64,000 nucleotides of DNA from Gammaproteobacteria bacterium (GCA_030148865.1 JASBSR010000024.1:22346-86345); one strand, 5' to 3'. Shown: positions 44,631-53,973, numbered from the stretch's first letter. The notes: generated by a model not told the origin, from the sequence alone. Translations and numbers: made by a program.

Positions 44631-45239
44631 ATGAAAAAAACACTCTTATACAGTATTGCACTTATGTTCTCGATTTCCGCTGCTGCGCAGGCGGGCGATG
44701 CCGCCGCCGGTAAGACCAAGGCGCTGGCCTGTGGTGGTTGCCACGGGATGGACGGCAATAGCGTGGTGGAAACATTCCCCAAGCTTGCCGGCCAGAACGA
44801 AAAATACATTATTAATCAGCTAAAAGCTTTCAAAACCAGTAAAGGTCGCAGTAATGACCTGATGCTGGGTATGAGCGCCGCTCTGAGTGAAGCCGATATG
44901 GCAGATATTGGTGCCTATTTCCAGCAACAAAAAATCAGCAGTGCAGCGCCCAATGATGCCAGCCGGCTGGCACTGGGTCGTGAAATCTACAACGGCGGCG
45001 ACGTCGCCAGGGGCGTGCCAGCGTGTAAGGCCTGCCACAGCCCGACTGGTGCCGGCAACGCAGGCACTGGCTATGCCCGGGTCGGCGGCCAGTATGTCGG
45101 TTATACTCTGGCCCAGTTGCACGCTTTTAAGAACGGCTCACGCACCACGGATGACAAGTCGCTGATGCGTGATATAGTCGCCAAATTGAGCGATGCTGAA
45201 CTCGAAGCCGTGGCAAACTACATTGCCAGCCTGAAATAA
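44631..45239 (+). CDS. Diheme cytochrome c4
   Basis: A 202-residue periplasmic electron carrier. Sec signal MKKTLLYSIALMFSISAAAQ with cleavage after AQA. Two class I cytochrome domains each have a CxxCH: CGGCHGMDGNS near residue 35 and CKACHSPTGAGNAG near residue 130. Distal methionines are in LMLGMSAALSEADM and SLMRDIVAKLSD. Cytochrome c4 passes electrons to terminal oxidases or denitrification enzymes. The position after engB is conserved in pseudomonads. The ccm genes that attach its hemes follow directly. Confidence 0.95.
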   Translation: MKKTLLYSIALMFSISAAAQAGDAAAGKTKALACGGCHGMDGNSVVETFPKLAGQNEKYIINQLKAFKTSKGRSNDLMLGMSAALSEADMADIGAYFQQQKISSAAPNDASRLALGREIYNGGDVARGVPACKACHSPTGAGNAGTGYARVGGQYVGYTLAQLHAFKNGSRTTDDKSLMRDIVAKLSDAELEAVANYIASLK

Positions 45240-45262
45240 CAACGACACATTAGTATCGTTAG

Positions 45263-45292
45263 AAAAAGGGATGGCAGCGCCATCCCTTTTTT
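45263..45292 (+). terminator. Intrinsic terminator after cytochrome c4
   Basis: A 13-bp perfect stem (AAAAAGGGATGGC / GCCATCCCTTTTT) with a three-base AGC loop ends in a run of six T. It separates cytochrome c4 from the ccm operon. Confidence 0.92.
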
Positions 45293-45324
45293 GTCTGTAA
45301 AAGATTGTTTGTGTGATCATAGCT

Positions 45325-46002
45325 ATGTCGGAATTCGTCAGCACACCAGTTTCTAGGGCACCAGCGTTGTTAAGCGGCCTTGCGCTCGAGTGCACTCGCG
45401 ATGACCGGCTGTTGTTCAGTGCCTTGAATTTTGAACTCGGCGCGGCCGAGGTGCTGCAAATCGAAGGCGCCAATGGTAGTGGCAAGACCAGCCTGCTGCG
45501 AATACTCTGCGGCCTGCGCCTGCCGGATGCCGGTCAGGTATTGTGGCAGGGGAAGGCCATCGCTGCGGCGCGCGAAGATTTTTATGCCAGCATGGTCTAC
45601 ATCGGTCATCTACCCTGCATCAAGGCTGAGCTGAGTGTGCTGGAAAATATTCGCGCCCTGCTCGATACGCGTTCGCAAACGCTGGCTGATGCCGAGATCG
45701 AACAGGCGCTGGCGCAGGTGGGGCTGGCGACCTACGAAGATGTCGCGGGCAAGGCGCTGTCTTCCGGTCAGCGACGTCGAATTTTGCTGGCGTTTTTATT
45801 GCTCGCCGACGCCCGCCTGTGGATTCTGGATGAGCCTTTGACCGCGCTCGATGTACAGGGCGTGGCGCTCATGGAAAACATGCTGCTGGCGCACCGTGCT
45901 GCTGGCGGCAGTGTGATCTTTACCACCCATCACGGCATGGCGCTGGAGTGTGAGATGCAGTCGCTGAATCTGTCAGCTGCACACCTGGCAGGTGGCAACT
46001 GA
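45325..46002 (+). CDS. ccmA: CcmA, heme-exporter ATPase
   Basis: ATPase that, with CcmB, releases holo-CcmE during cytochrome c maturation. The ATG at 45325 is preferred over a GTG at 45313. Walker A EGANGSGKTSLLRILCGL near residue 46, signature ALSSGQRRRILLAFLLLADA, Walker B LWILDEPLTALD and switch histidine FTTHHGMAL. About 225 residues, slightly longer than usual at the N-terminus. It ends with its stop overlapping the ccmB start. Confidence 0.95.
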   Translation: MSEFVSTPVSRAPALLSGLALECTRDDRLLFSALNFELGAAEVLQIEGANGSGKTSLLRILCGLRLPDAGQVLWQGKAIAAAREDFYASMVYIGHLPCIKAELSVLENIRALLDTRSQTLADAEIEQALAQVGLATYEDVAGKALSSGQRRRILLAFLLLADARLWILDEPLTALDVQGVALMENMLLAHRAAGGSVIFTTHHGMALECEMQSLNLSAAHLAGGN

Positions 46003-46673
46003 TGCTGCGCGCGTTTTATCATGTCCTGTTGCGTGATCTCAGACTGGCGCTGCGTTCACGCCACGAGCTGCTGAACCCGTTGATTTTTTTTGTGCTGGTG
46101 GTGAGCCTGTTCCCGCTGGCGGTGACCCCCAGCGAGACCCAGTTGCAACAAATGGCACCGGGCGTGATCTGGGTGTCGGCGCTGCTCTCGGTGCTGCTCT
46201 CGCTGGATCGGCTGTTCAAACAGGATTACGAAGATGGCTCACTCGACCAGCTGATGCTGAGCCCGAATCCGCTGGTGATTCTGGTGCTGGCCAAGGTCTG
46301 TGCCCACTGGCTGCTGACTGGCCTGCCGCTGGTGCTGATCGCGCCCCTGCTGGCGGTATTTATGAGTGTCCCGGATGCTGCGCTGCCGGCGTTGCTGTAC
46401 AGTCTGCTGCTGGGCACGCCGGTGCTGAGTTTGATCGGCGCAATTGGGGTATCCCTGACAGTGGCGGTGAACCGAGGCGGCGTACTGCTGTCTCTGATAG
46501 TCCTGCCGCTGTATATTCCGGTGTTGATTTTTGGCGCCAATGCGATTGATGTCGCCAGTGATGGCATGAGTGTGCGCGGGCAGTTGCTGTTTCTGGGTGC
46601 CGTGCTGGCGCTGGCCGTATCGCTGGCGCCGATTGCCACCGCAGTCGCGCTGAGAATTACGGCCTCGAGGTAA
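46002..46673 (+). CDS. ccmB: CcmB, heme-exporter permease
   Basis: A 223-residue membrane protein with six hydrophobic segments. Family blocks: RHELLNPLIFFVLVVSLFPL near the start, GVIWVSALLSVLLSLDRLF and YEDGSLDQLMLSP, then GGVLLSLIVLPLYIPVLIFG. It forms the CcmAB ABC complex with the preceding ATPase and overlaps it by one base. Confidence 0.96.
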   Translation: MLRAFYHVLLRDLRLALRSRHELLNPLIFFVLVVSLFPLAVTPSETQLQQMAPGVIWVSALLSVLLSLDRLFKQDYEDGSLDQLMLSPNPLVILVLAKVCAHWLLTGLPLVLIAPLLAVFMSVPDAALPALLYSLLLGTPVLSLIGAIGVSLTVAVNRGGVLLSLIVLPLYIPVLIFGANAIDVASDGMSVRGQLLFLGAVLALAVSLAPIATAVALRITASR

Positions 46674-46676
46674 AGA

Positions 46677-47426
46677 ATGTTTAGAGCAATCTGGGCGTGG
46701 ATACAGAAATTTTCTTCGCCAAAGTATTTTTTTGAGATGTCAGCCAGGCTGATTCCGTGGTTTGCGATCCCCGCGGCGCTGGTTGGTGCTTATGGTCTGT
46801 ATCTGGGCCTGTTCGTCGCGCCGACCGATTATCAGCAGGGCGAGTCGTATCGAATTATTTTCATTCATGTGCCGGCGGCGTGGATGTCGCTCTTCATCTA
46901 CGTGGTCATGGCGGTGTCGGCGGCGATTGGTTTGATCTGGCAGATACGTCTCGCTGATATGATTGCCGCCGCGAGCGCGCCGATCGGGGCTTCATTTACC
47001 TTTCTGGCACTGGTCACCGGTTCGCTCTGGGGCAAGCCGATGTGGGGAACGTACTGGGTCTGGGATGCACGCCTGACCTCAGAGCTAATTCTGCTGTTTC
47101 TGTACTTCGGTTATATGGCGTTGCAGTCAGCGATCGAAGATCAGCGGACCGCCGACAAGGCCAGCGGCCTGCTGGCGATTGTGGGTGTGGTGAATATTCC
47201 TATTATTCATTATTCGGTAGAATGGTGGAACACCCTGCATCAAGGTGCTACCGTGGCGAAACTGGACAAGCCCTCGATCGATATCAGTATGTTGATTCCG
47301 CTGCTATTGATGGCGTTGGCATTTAAGCTGTTTTACGCCGCTGTGGTGCTGGTGCGGGCGCGCAATGAAGTTTTACTGCGCGATCGCAGCCGGCGCTGGG
47401 TGCGCGAACTGATCGAAAAACTGTGA
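46677..47426 (+). CDS. ccmC: CcmC, heme-handling protein
   Basis: A 249-residue inner-membrane protein with six helices that loads heme onto CcmE. The tryptophan-rich periplasmic motif WGTYWVWDARLTSELILLFL lies near residue 122, flanked by the two axial histidines in FIHVPAAWMS (near 62) and IHYSVEWWNTLHQG (near 178). It starts four bases after the ccmB stop. Confidence 0.97.
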   Translation: MFRAIWAWIQKFSSPKYFFEMSARLIPWFAIPAALVGAYGLYLGLFVAPTDYQQGESYRIIFIHVPAAWMSLFIYVVMAVSAAIGLIWQIRLADMIAAASAPIGASFTFLALVTGSLWGKPMWGTYWVWDARLTSELILLFLYFGYMALQSAIEDQRTADKASGLLAIVGVVNIPIIHYSVEWWNTLHQGATVAKLDKPSIDISMLIPLLLMALAFKLFYAAVVLVRARNEVLLRDRSRRWVRELIEKL

Positions 47427-47432
47427 GCTGAG

Positions 47433-47639
47433 ATGAGCGGAACTGAATTTAACTGGTCGACATTTTTTGCCATGGGCGGTTACGCGGTGTTTGTCTGGAC
47501 ATCCTACGGGCTCACCGCCGTGATTCTGGCGTTAAATGTGATTCTGCCTTTGCGCCAGCGTAAACATATTATCCGCCGCGTGAAGCGTGCCGTGCGTCGC
47601 GAACAGCTACGCGCAGAAAATAAACAGGTGACATTATGA
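47433..47639 (+). CDS. ccmD: CcmD, small membrane component of the heme-release complex
   Basis: A 68-residue protein with one membrane helix (about residues 16-38: YAVFVWTSYGLTAVILALNV) and a very basic cytoplasmic tail (RQRKHIIRRVKRAVRREQLR). This shape and its place between ccmC and ccmE identify it. CcmD helps release holo-CcmE from CcmABC. The end overlaps the ccmE start by four bases. Confidence 0.92.
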   Translation: MSGTEFNWSTFFAMGGYAVFVWTSYGLTAVILALNVILPLRQRKHIIRRVKRAVRREQLRAENKQVTL

Positions 47640-48103
47640 GTACGAAACGTGGTCGCAGAAAAATGCTGGTGATACTGGTGCTGTTTGGTGTGGCGGTTGC
47701 CACGGTGCTGGGTTTGTCGGCGTTCGAAGAAAACTTGCTGTATTTTTACAGCCCGACCCAGGTGAAAGCGGGTGAGGCACCTAAGACGCGCGCATTTCGC
47801 GTCGGTGGCCTGGTAGTGAAAGGCAGTGTCGTGCGCGCTAGTGATACACTGAATGTGCAGTTCGTTTTAACCGACAACACAGAAAGCATGCCGGTCAGTT
47901 ACAGCGGCATATTGCCCGATCTGTTCCGTGAAGGTCAGGGTATTGTTGCCATGGGGACCATGAATGTCGCCGGTCAGTTCGTGGCCAGTGAGGTTCTTGC
48001 CAAGCACGATGAAAACTATATGCCACCGGAAGTGGCGGCTGCACTGAAAGCGACCGAAGACAAGGCCAAACAGGTCGGGTCAGCAAACACCAACACACTA
48101 TAA
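47636..48103 (+). CDS. ccmE: CcmE, periplasmic heme chaperone
   Basis: A 155-residue membrane-anchored OB-fold protein. N-terminal anchor near residues 10-28. The covalent heme-binding histidine is in VLAKHDENYMPPEV near residue 130, with the following tyrosine present. Other blocks: FYSPTQVKAGEAPKTRAFRV and YSGILPDLFREGQGIVAMG. Length and motifs are standard. Confidence 0.97.
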   Translation: MSTKRGRRKMLVILVLFGVAVATVLGLSAFEENLLYFYSPTQVKAGEAPKTRAFRVGGLVVKGSVVRASDTLNVQFVLTDNTESMPVSYSGILPDLFREGQGIVAMGTMNVAGQFVASEVLAKHDENYMPPEVAAALKATEDKAKQVGSANTNTL

Positions 48104-48113
48104 AATAACTGAC

Positions 48114-50087
48114 ATGATTTCAGAACTCGGTATTCCAGAACTCGGCCATTTCGCACTGATTATTGCTTTTGCCATTTCTATCTTACTCAGTATCGTGCCG
48201 CTGGTGGGGGCAGCCAGAAACGATGCCGCGATGATCGCCGTGGCACGGCCTGCTGCGCTGGCGCAATTATTGTTTGTCGGTCTCGCCTACGCGGCCCTGA
48301 CGCAGGCGTTTATTGTGCACAATTTTTCTGTGCTTTATGTTTCGCAGCATTCTAATCTGGTGCAGCCTTTGATGTACCGCATCTCCGGGGTCTGGGGTTC
48401 GCACGAAGGTTCGCTACTATTATGGTCTCTGATTCTGTGTATCTGGACCACAGCGGTAGCGGTATATAGTCGCAATCTGCCGGACGTGATGGTGGCGCGG
48501 GTGCTTGCTGTCATGGGCATGATCAGTGTCGGCTTTCTCTCCTTCATGTTATTTACCTCTAATCCGTTCGAACGAATTTTTCCGGCACCGGCGGATGGTA
48601 ATGCACTAAATCCGTTATTACAGGACCCGGGTCTGGCGATACATCCGCCGATGTTATACATGGGCTATGTCGGTTTCTCGGTGGCATTTGCATTCGCAGT
48701 TGCAGCGCTGATGGGGGGCAAGCTTGATGCCACCTGGGCACGCTGGTCGCGACCGTGGACCACGATTGCCTGGAGCTTTCTCACTCTGGGTATTGGGCTC
48801 GGCAGCTGGTGGGCGTATAACGAACTCGGCTGGGGCGGCTGGTGGTTCTGGGATCCGGTGGAAAACGCTTCCTTCATGCCGTGGCTAGTCGGTACCGCAT
48901 TGATTCATTCTTTAGCCAGTACAGAAAAACGCGGCGTGTTTAAAAGCTGGACTGTGCTGCTGGCGATACTCGCGTTTTCATTAAGTTTGCTCGGCACCTT
49001 TATCGTGCGCTCGGGGGTGCTGGTGTCGGTACACGCGTTTGCTACCGATCCGGCGCGCGGTGTGTTTATTTTAATATTCCTGTGTCTGGTGGTGGGTGGT
49101 TCGCTGGCACTATACGCCTGGCGCGCCGAAACCGTGAGTAGCAGTGGCCGTTTTGAATGGTTCTCGCGCGAGACCGCCTTGCTGCTCAACAATGTCATTC
49201 TGCTCACAGCTGCGGTGGCGGTATTTGTCGGCACCCTGTATCCGCTGGTACTGGATGCATTTGCGCTCGGTAAAATTTCGGTGGGCCGACCGTATTTCGA
49301 TACCATGTTCGCGCTGGTCAGTGTGCCCTTGCTGAGCCTGCTCGGCATCGGGCCATTTGTGCGCTGGAAAAGCGACAATCCGGCGCGGGTGGCAAAACAA
49401 CTGCGGCTCATTCTGGTGATCGCGCTGGCGCTCGGCGCGGTAATTCCGTTTGTGCAAAATGGTAGCCTGTCGCTTGCGACTGCGCTGGGCGTGGCGGCGG
49501 CAATCTGGGTCGCGCTGACCACGCTGTTTGGTTTTTATTTGCGCTGGCGCAGTAGTTCACGTATGCCGTTGTCGTTTTTCGGTATGACGCTGGCGCATCT
49601 GGGTATCGCCAGCTTTGTCATCGGTGTGACTTTTGTCATGAGTTATAGCACAGAAAAAGATTTACGCATGGAACCCGGCAGTAGCTATACCATGGATAAT
49701 TATGAATTTGTGTTTCTTGGCACGCATCAGATACAGGGTCCGAACTATGTTGCCGACGAAGGCATGATTGAGTTGCGCAAAGACGGCAAACTGATCGGCG
49801 AACTGGCACCGCAAAAACGGGTGTACACCGATCAGAACAATGCCATGACCGAAGCGTCCATTGATGATGGTCTGTTCCGCGACCTGTACGCCGCCATGGG
49901 CGAGTCGCTGGGCGGCGGTGCCTGGAGTTTGCGTTTATATTACAAACCCATGATCCGCTGGATCTGGCTGGGTTGCATTCTGATGACGCTCGGTGGTGTG
50001 CTCGCGGTCAGTGATCGCCGTTACCGCCAGCGGGTGAAACATAGTTTGCGCGCTGAGCCGGCATCGCCAGCTGTGACCAGCCACTGA
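48114..50087 (+). CDS. ccmF: CcmF, cytochrome c heme lyase subunit
   Basis: A 657-residue membrane protein with about fifteen helices, the core of the heme lyase. The WWD domain GWGGWWFWDPVENASFMPWL lies near residue 240. Conserved histidines for heme b are in WGSHEGSLLLW near 95, GLAIHPPMLYMGYVG near 175 and ALIHSLASTEKRG near 263. A C-terminal periplasmic region (about 520-620) ends before the last helix. It follows ccmE by 10 bases. Confidence 0.97.
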   Translation: MISELGIPELGHFALIIAFAISILLSIVPLVGAARNDAAMIAVARPAALAQLLFVGLAYAALTQAFIVHNFSVLYVSQHSNLVQPLMYRISGVWGSHEGSLLLWSLILCIWTTAVAVYSRNLPDVMVARVLAVMGMISVGFLSFMLFTSNPFERIFPAPADGNALNPLLQDPGLAIHPPMLYMGYVGFSVAFAFAVAALMGGKLDATWARWSRPWTTIAWSFLTLGIGLGSWWAYNELGWGGWWFWDPVENASFMPWLVGTALIHSLASTEKRGVFKSWTVLLAILAFSLSLLGTFIVRSGVLVSVHAFATDPARGVFILIFLCLVVGGSLALYAWRAETVSSSGRFEWFSRETALLLNNVILLTAAVAVFVGTLYPLVLDAFALGKISVGRPYFDTMFALVSVPLLSLLGIGPFVRWKSDNPARVAKQLRLILVIALALGAVIPFVQNGSLSLATALGVAAAIWVALTTLFGFYLRWRSSSRMPLSFFGMTLAHLGIASFVIGVTFVMSYSTEKDLRMEPGSSYTMDNYEFVFLGTHQIQGPNYVADEGMIELRKDGKLIGELAPQKRVYTDQNNAMTEASIDDGLFRDLYAAMGESLGGGAWSLRLYYKPMIRWIWLGCILMTLGGVLAVSDRRYRQRVKHSLRAEPASPAVTSH

Positions 50088-50102
50088 TCGCCCGGTATCT
50101 AC

Positions 50103-50678
50103 ATGACTGATGCAATAACAGCGACGGCTAAAAAGTCAACTTTGCGCCGCTTCATGCCGCTGATAGTTTTTATGCTGCTAGTAGTGGTACTGGCAATTGG
50201 CCTAACGCTCAACCCGCGTCTTGTGCCTTCACCCTTAATCGGCAAGCCCGCGCCACAATTCGAACTGCCGTTACTGAATGGCAATGGTGTGCTCACTCAG
50301 GAAACCTTTAAAGGCAATGTGACGTTATTAAACGTCTGGGCAAGCTGGTGCTTTGCCTGTCGCCAGGAGCACGAGGCAATCAAATGGTTGGCGAATAAAG
50401 GAGTGCGCGTGATTGGTTTTAATTACAAAGACCAGGTCGCTGATGCTACCCAATGGCTGCATGATCTCGGCAATCCATATACCGCAGTAATATCCGACCT
50501 TGATGGCCGTGCCGGTATCGAATGGGGTGTCTACGGTGCGCCCGAGACTTTTATTATTGATCATCGTGGCATTATTCGCGACAAGCGTATCGGCCCGGTA
50601 GATGAAGTGTACATTCGCGAGCGCCTGATGCCCTTGCTCGAACAACTGCACAAAGAAATGCAGGCATCGACAGGATGA
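50103..50678 (+). CDS. ccmG: CcmG/DsbE, thiol-disulfide reductase of cytochrome c maturation
   Basis: A 191-residue membrane-anchored thioredoxin-fold protein that reduces apocytochrome cysteines. Anchor near residues 18-38. The active site is LLNVWASWCFACRQEHEAIK near residue 82: the CxxC is CFAC, an uncommon but acceptable variant. The acidic GxxxP region PSPLIGKPAPQFELPLLNG and cis-proline segment YGAPETFIIDHRG are present. Overlaps the ccmH start by four bases. Confidence 0.95.
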   Translation: MTDAITATAKKSTLRRFMPLIVFMLLVVVLAIGLTLNPRLVPSPLIGKPAPQFELPLLNGNGVLTQETFKGNVTLLNVWASWCFACRQEHEAIKWLANKGVRVIGFNYKDQVADATQWLHDLGNPYTAVISDLDGRAGIEWGVYGAPETFIIDHRGIIRDKRIGPVDEVYIRERLMPLLEQLHKEMQASTG

Positions 50679-51145
50679 AAAAATATATCCTGATAGTATG
50701 TGGCCTGCTGCTAACCACGCAAGTGCTGGCTGATCCAGTGGTGACGTTTAAGTTTGATACTCCGGAACGTGAAGCCCTGTTTCACAAACTTGGCAATGAG
50801 CTGCGTTGCCTGGTGTGTCAGAACCAGTCGATTGCAGATTCCAACGCCGGTCTCGCCAAAGACCTGCGCACTGAAATTTACGAAATGATAGAAGCCGGCA
50901 AGAGCGAAAGTCAGATCATTGATTTCATGGTCGCTCGCTATGGTGATTATGTGCTTTACCGGCCACCATTCAAACTGCAAACCGCCCTGCTCTGGCTGGG
51001 GCCGATGCTGGTGTTTTTGCTGGGAGTTTTTTTCGCTTTGAAGCTGATTCGTGGTCAGAGAAAAGTCCCGGCTGATACTGAAATCAGTGCGAGCGAGCGG
51101 GCGCGCCTGCATGACCTGCAGGCGCAAAGCCGCGATTTAAAATAA
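50675..51145 (+). CDS. ccmH: CcmH (CcmL-type), thiol-oxidoreductase subunit of the heme lyase
   Basis: A 156-residue protein with a Sec signal or anchor (LIVCGLLLTTQVLADP), the conserved redox motif LRCLVCQNQSIADSNAGLAK near residue 45 and a C-terminal membrane helix (LLWLGPMLVFLLGVFFALKL). It lacks the TPR part fused to CcmH in E. coli; that part is the separate ccmI gene 51 bases downstream. Confidence 0.96.
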   Translation: MKKYILIVCGLLLTTQVLADPVVTFKFDTPEREALFHKLGNELRCLVCQNQSIADSNAGLAKDLRTEIYEMIEAGKSESQIIDFMVARYGDYVLYRPPFKLQTALLWLGPMLVFLLGVFFALKLIRGQRKVPADTEISASERARLHDLQAQSRDLK

Positions 51146-51196
51146 ACCAAATCCTTTAAATATGATGACCTGTCCTGACAAGCTGAGAACGAGCGC

Positions 51197-52468
51197 ATGA
51201 ATGTTACTTTTTGGGCCCTGACGGTGCTCATGTTGCTGGTGGCAATCGGCATTATTGTTTATCCACTGCTGCGCAGTCGTGGTAGCACAGCGGTAGCATA
51301 TCGCGAGAGCAATTTGGGGCTCTACGAAGAAAAACTACAAGAGCTGGATACCGATCTTGCTGAGGCGCGAATCGATCAGGAAAATTATCGTATCGCAAGA
51401 CAGGAGCTTGATCGTGAGTTGCTGGATAATGTTCCGGTCGAAAATACTGCGACGGCTAGCGAGCAATGTACCGCGAGTGCAAAACGTCACCCGGTGCTGG
51501 CGCTGGTACTGGCTATTTTTCTACCAGCATTCGCGCTGCTGTTGTATCAGGATCTTGGTATGCACGCCGGCAGCAATGTCGTACAGGTGCAGACTGATCA
51601 GCAGCAGACACCGTCAGTCGAAGCAATGACCGCGAAGCTGGAAACGTACTTACAAAGCAACGAAGGCACGGTGCAGGAATGGCGCATGCTCGGTCGTGCC
51701 TACAAACATCTGAAACGCTATCAGGATTCAGCTGAAGCGTTTGGCCGCGCGCTGGAGCTGCAACCTGATGCCCAATTGATGCTGGAAAAAGCCGAGGCCA
51801 TCGCCCTGCAAAATAACGAAGTCTTTAACGACGAGGCGCGTGAGCTGGTGTTACAGGCAAAAAAACTGGAGCCTGACAATATTAATGTATTGTGGTTTGC
51901 CGGCGTTGCCGAGTTTCAGGCAGAGCATTATCGTGAAGCGATTGATAATCTCAGCCAGCTCGCGACTGTGGCTAACAGTGATAAAGACGTAGATCAGTCG
52001 ATTCGTTTTTATATCGAAAAAGCCCGTGCCGCGCTGATCGCAAAAGGTGAAACCGTAGCTACCGTAGATAATTTACTGAAAGTGGATGCTGTCGCAGATC
52101 AGACAGCTGCGATTACGGGTGCGAGTATTCGTGTGGCGGTCAGCGTGGATGCTGCCGTGCGTGCCAGGTTTAGTCCCGGCGATGCGGTGTTCGTTTACGC
52201 CAAAGCCGCGCAGGGGCCGAAAATGCCGCTGGCGGTACAACGCCTGACACTGGCGCAACTGCCTGCGGAAATCAGTCTCGATGACAGCATGTCGATGATA
52301 GACGGGATGAACCTGAGTGCCTTTCCCAGTGTCGTAGTGGCAGCACGCATCAGTCGCTCGGGTTCGGCGATTGCACAAAGCGGCGACTATATTGGTGAAG
52401 TTCAGGTGGCTGATGTAAATTCAGCCAATAAAATAATTGATATAAGCATAGATAGAGTCGTGCCATAA
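51197..52468 (+). CDS. ccmI: CcmI, TPR-containing apocytochrome chaperone
   Basis: A 423-residue protein. Two membrane helices (about residues 5-23 and 97-118) frame a cytoplasmic loop with the CcmI pattern ESNLGLYEEKLQELDTDLAE. The periplasmic part carries TPR repeats (WRMLGRAYKHLKRYQDSAEA and VLWFAGVAEFQAEHYREAID). A C-terminal domain (about 310-420) shows the SVDAAVRARFSPGDAVFVYA style of CcmI proteins. It presents apocytochrome to CcmFH and closes the ccm cluster before dsbA. Confidence 0.93.
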   Translation: MNVTFWALTVLMLLVAIGIIVYPLLRSRGSTAVAYRESNLGLYEEKLQELDTDLAEARIDQENYRIARQELDRELLDNVPVENTATASEQCTASAKRHPVLALVLAIFLPAFALLLYQDLGMHAGSNVVQVQTDQQQTPSVEAMTAKLETYLQSNEGTVQEWRMLGRAYKHLKRYQDSAEAFGRALELQPDAQLMLEKAEAIALQNNEVFNDEARELVLQAKKLEPDNINVLWFAGVAEFQAEHYREAIDNLSQLATVANSDKDVDQSIRFYIEKARAALIAKGETVATVDNLLKVDAVADQTAAITGASIRVAVSVDAAVRARFSPGDAVFVYAKAAQGPKMPLAVQRLTLAQLPAEISLDDSMSMIDGMNLSAFPSVVVAARISRSGSAIAQSGDYIGEVQVADVNSANKIIDISIDRVVP

Positions 52469-52493
52469 CGGCTCTTAACGACTGGAGATTCGA

Positions 52494-53123
52494 ATGCGAA
52501 AAATTTTATTATCTGTGGTGATGGTACTGACAGCGTATACCGTGTCTATGCAACTCAGTTATGCGGAGCAGTTCAGCGACGGTAAAGAATATAAGACCAT
52601 AGCACAACAGCCAACGACAACAGGCGACAAAATCGAGGTACTGGAGTTTTTCTGGTACGGGTGTCCGCACTGTTATCATTTCGAGCCATTTATCAGTAAA
52701 TGGCTGAGTAAAAAACCCGCGAATGTAGCATTTGTACGCATCCCGGCTGTGTTTCGTCCTGACTGGAAAATCCACGCGCGCACCTATTATGCTCTCCAGG
52801 AACTTGGCAGGCTTGAGCAGGTACACGAAAAAATATTTGATGAAATCCACAAGAACCATAAACGCCTGGACACCCTCGAAGCGATGGCAAGCTTTCTTAA
52901 AACGCAGGGCATCGACAAAAAAGCTTTTACCGAAGCCTATAACTCTTTCGGCATTGATAGCAATATGCGCAAAGCAGTCAAAACGCAGGCGGCATATCAG
53001 ATCAATGGCGTACCTACAGTTATTGTTAACGGTAAATACATGACCTCCGGCAGCATGACCGGCACTTACGACAGGCTGCTGGATGTAGTTGATTATCTGG
53101 TGGCAAAAGAAACTAAAAAATAA
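52494..53123 (+). CDS. dsbA: DsbA, periplasmic thiol:disulfide oxidase
   Basis: A 209-residue exported thioredoxin-fold protein with a Sec signal ending near SYAEQ. The active site is VLEFFWYGCPHCYHFEPFIS near residue 50, with the classic CPHC, and the cis-proline loop is YQINGVPTVIVNGKYMTSG near residue 168. In pseudomonads dsbA follows cytochrome c4 directly; here the nine ccm genes lie between. Disulfide formation on apocytochromes links it to the ccm function. It has its own terminator. Confidence 0.96.
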   Translation: MRKILLSVVMVLTAYTVSMQLSYAEQFSDGKEYKTIAQQPTTTGDKIEVLEFFWYGCPHCYHFEPFISKWLSKKPANVAFVRIPAVFRPDWKIHARTYYALQELGRLEQVHEKIFDEIHKNHKRLDTLEAMASFLKTQGIDKKAFTEAYNSFGIDSNMRKAVKTQAAYQINGVPTVIVNGKYMTSGSMTGTYDRLLDVVDYLVAKETKK

Positions 53124-53144
53124 GCTGTTGTAACGGGGAGCGGT

Positions 53145-53174
53145 AAAACGGGGCACTCTATGCCCCGTTTTTAT
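53145..53174 (+). terminator. Intrinsic terminator after dsbA
   Basis: An 11-bp perfect stem AAAACGGGGCA / TGCCCCGTTTT with a five-base loop (CTCTA), ending in five T and an AT-rich stretch. It marks the end of the ccm-dsbA unit. Confidence 0.92.
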
Positions 53175-53382
53175 TTATGCCAACTCAGGGAACATCATGC
53201 CATAGACGGATTTGTATTCAAAAAACAGTAATTTATGTGATGCGCTTAACATTGATCGCGCCAATTAAGGTTAGACTTGGGGTCGGAATTTGCTTACGAT
53301 AAGTCCGCTGATACCTTAATTTGGATCATGTTTTCAGGTAATAGACAACGAGACAACGACTTAGCGATTGGAGATGAAGGAT

Positions 53383-53973
53383 ATGAGCATCAAAAACACA
53401 TTCAATTTTGCCGGAGCCATGGCGGTCGCACTTGTGCTAAGCGCCTGTGCTGGCGAGGGGGATGTCAGACAGGCAGCGCCCGCTTGCGTCTTCCCGGATG
53501 CCGCTGGCACGTCTGCACCAGGCTGGATTTGTGATCAGCCTGTCGATGGTATCGTGGTATCCGCTGTGGGCACTGCCGACAAATCTGCCGCTGGCCACAG
53601 TTTTATGAGAAATATGGCTGCCACCGATGCGCGCGTACAATTAGCGCAACGTATGAAGGTGCAGGTGCAGAACATGGTCAAGCAGTATGCAGAAGCGACT
53701 GGCGCTGCCAGTACTGAAACGGTGGATAAGGTGAACACCTCGGTGACCAGACAGATTACCGACCAGACGCTGGTGGGCACCAAAATTTTCGAAACTAGAA
53801 CCAGTCCGAACGGTACTCTGTATGTCTTACTGGGCATGGATGCTGGCGCGACAGCGGCGGCTGCGGAAAATGCGTTGCGTACCAGCATGAATAATGACAG
53901 GGCGTTGTGGCAGCAGTTTAAGGCACAAAAAGGACAGGATGAACTGGCAGCGGCGATTGCAGCTACCAAATAA
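53383..53973 (+). CDS. LPP20-family lipoprotein
   Basis: A 196-residue protein from the ATG at 53383, which has AAGGAT before it. Lipoprotein signal with LVLSAC, lipid cysteine near residue 22. The mature part resembles LPP20: GWICDQPVDGIVVSAVGTAD, then ATDARVQLAQRMKVQVQNMV and TSPNGTLYVLLGMD. Its function is unknown; the fold is thought to bind partners at the outer membrane. A strong terminator at 53998 follows, so it is transcribed apart from the broken gene downstream. Confidence 0.8.
   Translation: MSIKNTFNFAGAMAVALVLSACAGEGDVRQAAPACVFPDAAGTSAPGWICDQPVDGIVVSAVGTADKSAAGHSFMRNMAATDARVQLAQRMKVQVQNMVKQYAEATGAASTETVDKVNTSVTRQITDQTLVGTKIFETRTSPNGTLYVLLGMDAGATAAAAENALRTSMNNDRALWQQFKAQKGQDELAAAIAATK

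Noticed and set aside
48905..49522. 205-codon minus-strand frame opposite ccmF
   Set aside because: Same type of shadow: Ser/Thr-rich and antisense to membrane helices of CcmF.
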